Shown: positions 57,231 through 64,000 of the stretch, piece by piece
Layout: every line of letters begins with the position of its first letter
How positions within the stretch are numbered: the stretch's first letter is position 1
Assembly: GCF_002847825.1 (NCBI RefSeq)
Contig: NZ_PKIZ01000013.1
Span: 1 to 64,000, forward strand
Reading direction: 5' to 3'
Length of the DNA stretch: 64,000 bases
Origin: Kytococcus schroeteri
Lineage (GTDB): Bacteria; Actinomycetota; Actinomycetes; Actinomycetales; Dermatophilaceae
Position numbers and translations under genes: made by a program
Notes under the pieces: generated by a model
Databases searched by the model: none
What the model saw: the letters and a program-made list of their open reading frames with translations, nothing else
What the model was told of the DNA's origin: nothing

Positions 57231-59044
57231 GCACGCGGACGCAGGAACCTCTCGAGCAGGGCCGTGGGTCGCGGATCGGTGTCTCCGAGGCGGGGACGCT
57301 CGCCACGGTCCGACGTGGCCTCGCGCTCTCCCCGGAGCTCACGCGCGGGTTCGGGCTCACGCTCTTCCTCGCGGGGCTGGCCACCCTCGGTCGCCTCGCG
57401 GTGCCCGTGGCCGTGCAGCAGGGCACCGACCACGGGCTGCTCGCCGAGGGCGGCCCCGATGTCCGGTACACCCTGCTCATGGCCGGCGCCACGGCCCTGG
57501 TGGTGGTGCTGCTCTCGGCGGCCACCTACGCCGTCAACGTGCGGCTGTTCACGGCGGCCGAGAGCGGGCTGGCCACCTTGCGCACCCGCGCCTTCCGCCA
57601 CATCCACGACCTCTCGGTGCTCACCCAGAGCACGGAGCGGCGCGGCGCGTTGGTCTCCCGTGTGACCAGTGACGTCGACACCATCAGCCAGTTCGTGCAG
57701 TTCGGCGGCATCATGCTCATCCTGTCCGTGGGGCAGGTGCTGGCCGTGACCGTGCTCATGGTGCTCTACAGCCCGTGGCTCGCCCTGACCGTGTGGCTGA
57801 CCTTCCTCCCGATGCTGCTGGGCATCCGCCGCCTGCAGCCGTTCGTGGGACGCGGGTACACCCGGGTGCGCGAGCGGGTCGGCACCATGCTGGGCGCCAT
57901 CACCGAGTCGATCGCCGGCGCCTCCACCATCCGGGCCTACGGCATCCAGCAGGTCACGCGGGAGCGCACCACCGAGGCGGTGCTCGCCCACCGGGCCGCG
58001 GCCGTCCGCGCCCAGACCCGCACCGTGACCGTCTTCACCCTGGGCATGCTCTCCTCCGGCGTCGCGGTGGCCGCGGTGGTGGGCGTGGGCGCCCTGCTCG
58101 TGGGGCGCGGCTGGATCAGCCTCGGCGAGATGGTGGCCTTCGTCTTCCTGGTGCAGCTGTTCACCGCCCCGGTCAACCAGGCCACGGAGATCCTCAACGA
58201 GCTGCAGAACGCCGTGGCCTGCTGGCGGCGCGTCATCGGCATCATCGACACCCCGGCCGACGTGGCCGGCCCCGCGGACGGCGTCGAGAGCCCCCGCGGC
58301 CCGGCCACCGTGACCTTCGAGGGGGTGTCCTTCGCCTACCCCCGCAGCGGGCGGGTGCTCCACGAGGTCGACCTGGCCTTCGAGGCCGGGCGGCGGCACG
58401 CCATCGTGGGGGAGACGGGGTCGGGCAAGACGACCGTGGCCAAGCTCATGACCCGGCTGCAGGACCCGGCCCAGGGCGCGGTGCGCCTCGACGGCGTGGA
58501 CCTGCGGCAGATCACCTTCGCCTCGCTGCGGCGGCGCATCGTGCTCGTGCCCCAGGAGGGCTTCCTCTTCGACACCACGCTCGCGGAGAACCTGCGCTTC
58601 GCCGCGCCTGAGGCCACCGACGCCGAGCTGCTGGCGGCGGCCGACGAGCTGGACCTGCGGGACTGGGTGGACACCCTGCCGGCGGGCCTGGGGACCCCCG
58701 TGGGGCAGGCCGGGGAGTCGCTCTCGGCGGGGGAGCGTCAGCTCGTCGCCCTGCTGCGGGCCCGGCTGGCCGACCCGGACCTGCTCGTGCTCGACGAGGC
58801 GACCTCCGCGGTCGACCCCGGCACGGAGGTGCGCGTGCAGCGGGCGCTCGAGCAGCTCACGCAGGGGCGCACGTCCGTGGCCATCGCGCACCGTCTGTCG
58901 ACCGCCGAGAACGCCGACGTGGTGGTCGTGATGGACTCGGGCCACGTCGAGGCGGTGGGGCACCACCGCGAGGTGCTCGCCGCGAGCCCGACCTACCAAC
59001 GCCTGCACGCCTCCTGGGCGGCGCAGCGAGAGGACGTGAGATGA
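57227..59044 (+). CDS. ABC exporter subunit with complete Walker motifs (heterodimer partner 2)
   Basis: 605-residue half-transporter with six spans and an ATPase domain. Walker A GETGSGKT, Walker B LLVLDEATSAVD and switch His in IAHRLST are intact, but the signature is LSAGE (499-503) instead of LSGGQ. In the heterodimer this altered signature faces the degenerate Walker site of partner 1, leaving one complete site made of this subunit's Walker motifs and partner 1's LSGGQ. It overlaps the next gene by 4 nt. Confidence 0.92.
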   Translation: MSTRTQEPLEQGRGSRIGVSEAGTLATVRRGLALSPELTRGFGLTLFLAGLATLGRLAVPVAVQQGTDHGLLAEGGPDVRYTLLMAGATALVVVLLSAATYAVNVRLFTAAESGLATLRTRAFRHIHDLSVLTQSTERRGALVSRVTSDVDTISQFVQFGGIMLILSVGQVLAVTVLMVLYSPWLALTVWLTFLPMLLGIRRLQPFVGRGYTRVRERVGTMLGAITESIAGASTIRAYGIQQVTRERTTEAVLAHRAAAVRAQTRTVTVFTLGMLSSGVAVAAVVGVGALLVGRGWISLGEMVAFVFLVQLFTAPVNQATEILNELQNAVACWRRVIGIIDTPADVAGPADGVESPRGPATVTFEGVSFAYPRSGRVLHEVDLAFEAGRRHAIVGETGSGKTTVAKLMTRLQDPAQGAVRLDGVDLRQITFASLRRRIVLVPQEGFLFDTTLAENLRFAAPEATDAELLAAADELDLRDWVDTLPAGLGTPVGQAGESLSAGERQLVALLRARLADPDLLVLDEATSAVDPGTEVRVQRALEQLTQGRTSVAIAHRLSTAENADVVVVMDSGHVEAVGHHREVLAASPTYQRLHASWAAQREDVR

Positions 59045-59586
59045 CCAAGTCCCGTGTCGTGCTGACCGGCCTGGCCCTGTGCGGCCTGCTGGGCGTGCTG
59101 CTGACGACCACCTGGGTGTCCGGGACGCCCAGCGGGGGTCTCGGGGGCGGTGCTCCGGTGGAGCTCACGGGCTCCGAGGCCAGCAGCCTGGTGCGCCCCG
59201 CTCTGTTCACCGCCGTGGCGGGCCTGCTCGTCGCCGCCTTCCTGGGGCCGGTGGCGCGCCGGGTGGCCGGGGTGGTGGTGACGCTCTCGGGGCTGGCCGT
59301 GGCCTGGGCGGCGGCCGCCCTGCTGCTGGACCCCGAGGGGCCGGTCACCGCCCGCGCGGCCGAGGACTGGGGCCTGGCCGGCGGCGCTGCGGTGCACGCC
59401 GACGCGACCGCCTCCTGGGCGCCCTGGGTGGCGGCCCTGCTCGGTGTCCTGCTCGCCCTGGTGGGCGTGGCCGTCCTGGTGGCCCGCTGGCAGGGACTCG
59501 GCGCCCGGTACGAGCGCCGGGGGCAGGCGACCCGGACGGAGGAGCCCCTGTGGGACAGCCTCAGCCGCGGCGAGGACCCGACCTGA
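59041..59586 (+). CDS. Trp biosynthesis-associated membrane protein (TIGR02234 family)
   Basis: 181 residues with four predicted membrane spans ([79 protein letters not shown]). The pattern and position fit the actinobacterial family usually found between trpE and trpC. Its function is unknown. It overlaps the ABC exporter gene, which stands where trpE is expected. Confidence 0.8.
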   Translation: MTKSRVVLTGLALCGLLGVLLTTTWVSGTPSGGLGGGAPVELTGSEASSLVRPALFTAVAGLLVAAFLGPVARRVAGVVVTLSGLAVAWAAAALLLDPEGPVTARAAEDWGLAGGAAVHADATASWAPWVAALLGVLLALVGVAVLVARWQGLGARYERRGQATRTEEPLWDSLSRGEDPT

Positions 59587-59592
59587 GATACT
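59587..59592 (+). promoter_or_regulatory. Candidate -10 box before the HGxxPAAW gene
   Basis: GATACT preceded by TGA; predicted start near 59599 would give a 32-nt leader with GAGAGGAA before ATG 59631. It could start a transcript for the HGxxPAAW-trpCBA genes. No -35 is clear. Confidence 0.35.
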
Positions 59593-59630
59593 GACCCGAG
59601 CGCAACCCGCACGTCCCGAGAGGAACACCC

Positions 59631-59885
59631 ATGACCCAGGCCCCGCACGCCCCGCAGCACCCCACCCGTCTGCCCGAGCCGCCGGAGGTCCACGAGGACC
59701 ACGGCCACAGCACCGCGGCGTGGACCGGCACGATCCTCATGATCGTGGGCTCCGTCGTCATCGCGCTGGGCATCGTGCTGCCGAACGACGTGATGACCTA
59801 CGCCGGTGTGGCCCTCACCGTCGTCGGTGCGCTCGCCTGGCCGATCATGGCCAAGATGGGGTTCGGCAGCAAGCACGGCCAGTGA
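59631..59885 (+). CDS. HGxxPAAW-motif membrane protein
   Basis: 84 residues. The motif here is [14 protein letters not shown], with Thr where the family name has Pro, followed by two membrane spans (about 31-50 and 55-72). Small proteins of this family sit next to trpC in many actinobacteria and have no known function. GAGAGGAA precedes ATG. The stop overlaps trpC as GTGA, so it is translated in step with the tryptophan genes. Confidence 0.8.
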   Translation: MTQAPHAPQHPTRLPEPPEVHEDHGHSTAAWTGTILMIVGSVVIALGIVLPNDVMTYAGVALTVVGALAWPIMAKMGFGSKHGQ

Positions 59886-60708
59886 GCGGCACGGTGCTGG
59901 ACGCCATCGTCGACGGCGTCCGCGAGGACGTCGCCGCACGAGAGCGTGCAGTGCCCCTGAACGCCCTGGGCGAGGCCGCGGTGGCCCCGCCCCGCCCCGT
60001 CCTGGAGGCTCTCCGCACGCCGGGCGCCTCGCTCATCGCGGAGATCAAGCGCCGCAGCCCGAGCAAGGGCGACCTGGCGCCGATCGGGGAGCCGGCCGAC
60101 CTGGCCCGCACCTACGCCGGCGCCGGGGCCGCGGCCATCTCCGTGCTCACCGAGGAGCGCCGCTTCGGCGGGTCCCTGCAGGACCTCGTGGCCGTCCGCG
60201 CCGCGGTGGACACGCCGCTGCTGCGCAAGGACTTCCTCGTCGGGGAGTACCAGGTCCGTGAGGCCCGCGCCGCCGGGGCCGACCTCGTGCTGCTCATCGT
60301 GGCCGCCCTGGACCAGCCCCTCCTGGCCGACCTGCTGGCCCTGACGCACGAGCTCGGCATGGAGGCCCTCGTGGAGGTGCACGACGAGGAGGAGCTCGAG
60401 CGCGCCATCACGGTGGGCAGCCGCATCATCGGCGTGAACAGCCGCAACCTGAAGACCCTCGAGGTGGACCCTGCCACCCCCGCCCGCCTCGTGCCGCAGG
60501 TGCCCGGTGGCGTGGTGGCCGTGAGCGAGTCCGGCATCCGCACCCCGCAGGACGTGCGCACCGCCGTGTCCGCCGGTGCCCGCGCCGTGCTCGTGGGCGA
60601 GGCGCTGGTCACCGCCGCCGACCCGGCCGCGGCCGCCGCGGGGCTCGTCGCGGCGGGTGCCGCCCCGGCCGACCCCACCCCCTCCGACCCGATGGGAGGA
60701 ACCAGCCG

Positions 60709-60712
<4 letters not shown>
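59882..60712 (+). CDS. trpC: Indole-3-glycerol phosphate synthase
   Basis: TIM-barrel enzyme that closes the indole ring, 276 aa. Conserved catalytic blocks are [45 protein letters not shown] and [25 protein letters not shown] lies near the end. GTG 59882 overlaps the preceding stop. A Pro/Ala-rich tail of about 25 residues follows the barrel. It overlaps trpB by 4 nt. No phosphoribosylanthranilate isomerase domain is fused. Confidence 0.95.
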
Positions 60713-61961
<1,249 letters not shown>

Positions 61962-61965
<4 letters not shown>

Positions 61966-62846
61966 GCAACCTGCTGGACGAGCGCTTCGCCGCCTGCCGC
62001 GAGGCGGGCCGGGCGGCCCTGGTGGTCTACCTGCCGGTGGGCTTCCCCGACGTGGAGACCTCCCGGGCCGCGATGGTGGCCGCCGTGGAGGCCGGCGCCG
62101 ACGTCATCGAGATCGGCATCCCGTACACCGACCCGGTCATGGACGGCCCCGTCATCCAGGACGCCGCCGACCGCGCCCTCGAGCAGGGGGCCAGCGTGGA
62201 CGACGCCCTGGAGTGCGCCCGCGCCGTCGTGGACGCCGGGGGCGTGCCGGTGGTCATGAGCTACTGGAACCCGCTGCTGGCCCGGGGCGTGGAGCGCCTC
62301 GCCGGCGAGCTGGCCGGGGCCGGGGTGGCAGGTGTGATCCTGCCGGACCTGCCGCCCGAGGCCGCCGGTGCCTGGCACGCCGCGGCCGCGGAGCACGTTC
62401 TGGCCACCACCCACCTCGTGGCGCCGAGCACCACCCCGGAGCGGGCGGCCACCATCACGGCGGCGTGCAGCGGCTTCGTCTACGCCGCGAGCACCATGGG
62501 CGTCACCGGCGCCCGGGCCACGGTCTCCCACGCCGCCGAGCAGGTGGTGGAGCGGATCCGTGCCGTGAGCGACCTGCCCATCGGGCTGGGTCTGGGCGTG
62601 TCGTCCGGCGAGCAGGCCCGTGAGGTCGCGCGCTACGCCGATGGCGTGATCGTCGGGTCGGCGGTCGTTGCCGCGCTCGGGGCCGACAGCGGCCTGGACG
62701 GCAACGCGGCGCGCGAGGCGGACCCCGCCGCTCCGGACACCGCCTCCGTGGGAGCATCGGCTCCCAGCGGGCAGTCAGGTTCCGTTCCTACCTTCCCCCG
62801 CATGACGGCGCTGGTGCGTGAGTTGGCCGGCGCCCTGGACCACTGA
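61962..62846 (+). CDS. trpA: Tryptophan synthase alpha chain
   Basis: Releases indole from indole-glycerol phosphate, 294 aa. Catalytic Glu and Asp lie in [38 protein letters not shown] and [12 protein letters not shown] are conserved. Between the barrel strand [10 protein letters not shown] and the final helix ([12 protein letters not shown]) is an Ala/Ser/Pro-rich insert of about 38 residues (243-280) that usual TrpA lacks. It is probably a flexible loop. ATG 61962 overlaps trpB. Confidence 0.95.
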
Positions 62847-62860
62847 TCAGGAGAACTCGC

Positions 62861-63664
62861 ATGCCCGTGGACACCTCGCCCCGCCCCAGCAGCGCCCACC
62901 GACCGAAGAACTCCTCCGGCGGGGGCGTGAGCAAGGCGCTCATCGCCCTCATCGCCGCCCTGCTCGTCGCCGCCCTCGTGGTGGTGGGCATCTGGGCCTT
63001 CGGCAAGAAGGACGACAAGCCCTCCTCCGACGAGAGCAGCACCTCCACCTCGTCGGGCGATGGGTCGGCCGCCCCGGCCAAGACGCCCAAGGGAATGAAG
63101 GCCGACAAGACCGGTGTGGTCGTGGGTAAGGCAGGCCGCCCGGAACTCGCCATCTTCGAGGACTTCCAGTGCCCGATTTGCAAGGATTACGAGGATGCCT
63201 TGGGCGATGAGATCAGCAAGCGTGTCGACGAGGGCAAGCTCCAGGTGACCTACCACCCCAAGACCTTCCTCGACGGTGGCATCCCCGGTGAGAACTCCGA
63301 GCGAGCCACGTCGGCCGCCTACTGCGCGCAGGACGCCGGCAAGTTCCGCGAGTACCACGACGCCATCTTCGCCAATCAGCCCCCGGAGGGTGAGGGATAC
63401 ACAGACGATGACCTCAAGAAGTTTGGCAAGGATGCCGGCATCCAGGGGGACGCGCTGAAGACCTTCGAGAAGTGTGTCGACGACGGGACCTACCGTGAGT
63501 TCGCCCTGAAGGCCGAGGCGTACTCCAATGAGGTTGGCGTGAAGGGCACCCCGACCTACTACCTCAACGGTGAGCTCTTCGAATTCGGCGACAAGGAGGA
63601 GTTCATCGCCAAGCTCGACGAGGCCGGTGCTCCCAAGAAGTCCGACGCCTCGGCCACGAAGTGA
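62861..63664 (+). CDS. Membrane-anchored DsbA-like thiol oxidoreductase
   Basis: 267 residues. A basic cytoplasmic N-terminus, one membrane span (about 25-47) and a Ser/Asp-rich linker lead to an extracytoplasmic thioredoxin-fold domain with the active site CPIC in FEDFQCPICKDY, and cis-Pro loop GVKGTPTYYLNG. It probably forms or reshuffles disulfides in exported proteins, such as the Cys-bearing loops of the peptide transporters. AGGAGA precedes ATG 62861. From about 63160 codons with A/T third positions (such as ATT, TTG, GAT) are more frequent than in neighbours. Confidence 0.88.
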   Translation: MPVDTSPRPSSAHRPKNSSGGGVSKALIALIAALLVAALVVVGIWAFGKKDDKPSSDESSTSTSSGDGSAAPAKTPKGMKADKTGVVVGKAGRPELAIFEDFQCPICKDYEDALGDEISKRVDEGKLQVTYHPKTFLDGGIPGENSERATSAAYCAQDAGKFREYHDAIFANQPPEGEGYTDDDLKKFGKDAGIQGDALKTFEKCVDDGTYREFALKAEAYSNEVGVKGTPTYYLNGELFEFGDKEEFIAKLDEAGAPKKSDASATK

Positions 63665-64000
63665 CCCCACCGGCATCCATCCCCAGCCCCACCCAGTCCG
63701 TGTGGTGGCTGGGGCCCCTCCCGGTCCGCGCCTACGCCCTGTGCATCCTGCTGGGCGTGGGCGCGGCCCTGTGGTTGACCACCCGTCGCTGGGTGGCCCG
63801 GGGCGGTGCGGCCGACGACGTCCTCGACGTGGCCATGTGGGCGCTGCCCCTGGGGCTCGTCGGCGGGCGGCTGTACCACGTCATCACCTCGCCGGAGGCG
63901 TACTTCGGCGAGGGGGGCGAGCCGCTCAAGGCCTTCGCCGTCTGGGAGGGCGGCCTGGGCATCTGGGGCGCCGTGGCCCTCGGTGCCGTGGGGGCGTGGC
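63661..64000 (+). CDS. lgt: Prolipoprotein diacylglyceryl transferase (partial, N-terminus)
   Basis: GTG 63661 overlaps the DsbA-like stop as GTGA and opens a frame that runs off the window (113 codons visible). It encodes LGPLPVRAYALCILLGVGAALWL (quoted in part: PVRAYALCILLG), GLVGGRLYHVITSPEAYFG and VWEGGLGIWGA, the characteristic Lgt blocks in the first spans and the conserved Arg/His region. Lgt transfers diacylglycerol to the lipobox cysteine, so it acts on both OppA-like lipoproteins in this window. The position after the trp genes is usual for actinobacteria. Confidence 0.93.
   Translation, partial: MTPPASIPSPTQSVWWLGPLPVRAYALCILLGVGAALWLTTRRWVARGGAADDVLDVAMWALPLGLVGGRLYHVITSPEAYFGEGGEPLKAFAVWEGGLGIWGAVALGAVGAW

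Overview
The window is about 72% GC and reads as the chromosome of a high-GC Gram-positive actinobacterium, most likely of the order Micrococcales. Three observations support this. The gene order is that of the actinobacterial backbone. Genes such as mIHF, the actinobacterial pseudo-helicase PriA, TIGR02234, the HGxxPAAW protein and TIGR03085 are actinobacteria-specific. GTG starts, stop/start overlaps and TANNNT -10 boxes right before start codons are common. No rRNA, tRNA, CRISPR array, insertion sequence or prophage was seen.

Layout. (1) 1-6.3 kb: a 144-bp tandem duplication at the left edge, then tlyA-nadK-recN-pyrG-nudix. (2) 6.3-10.7 kb: aspS behind a leader that folds as a T-box riboswitch specific for tRNA-Asp, a convergent GNAT gene, and rarA. 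(3) 10.7-17.1 kb: a first oligopeptide ABC importer (order C-A-B-D-F). (4) 17.1-25.4 kb: alaS-ruvX-mltG-aroE-aroC and a fused aroK-aroB, ended by a 19-bp perfect hairpin. (5) 25.5-33.4 kb, minus strand: a second oligopeptide importer (A-B-C-D-F) and a single-domain glutamate synthase-like FMN/Fe-S protein. (6) 33.5-52.7 kb: efp-nusB, the PyrR-controlled pyrR-B-C-carA-carB-pyrF operon, then mihF-gmk-rpoZ-coaBC-metK-priA-fmt-rsmB-rpe and a PH-domain membrane protein. (7) 52.7-55.3 kb, minus strand: TIGR03085 protein, P-loop kinase, ArAE-type exporter. (8) 55.4-64 kb: a heterodimeric ABC exporter, TIGR02234 and HGxxPAAW membrane proteins, trpC-trpB-trpA, a membrane-anchored DsbA-like protein and the start of lgt.

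How it works together: the core is housekeeping, covering translation (aspS, alaS, efp, fmt, rsmB, tlyA), DNA repair and replication restart (recN, rarA, ruvX, priA), de novo UMP/CTP synthesis, shikimate/tryptophan synthesis, and cofactor supply (nadK, coaBC, metK). The two peptide-import clusters appear to be set into an otherwise conserved gene order. Their lipoproteins would need Lgt, whose gene begins at the right edge.

The most notable regulatory feature is the aspS T-box. A Stem I loop carries GAC, the T-box bulge reads UGGC (matching discriminator G73 of tRNA-Asp), and a downstream fold could affect the ribosome-binding site. Other regulatory elements are a PyrR-binding translational attenuator, several leaderless promoters, and hairpins after both peptide-binding-protein genes.
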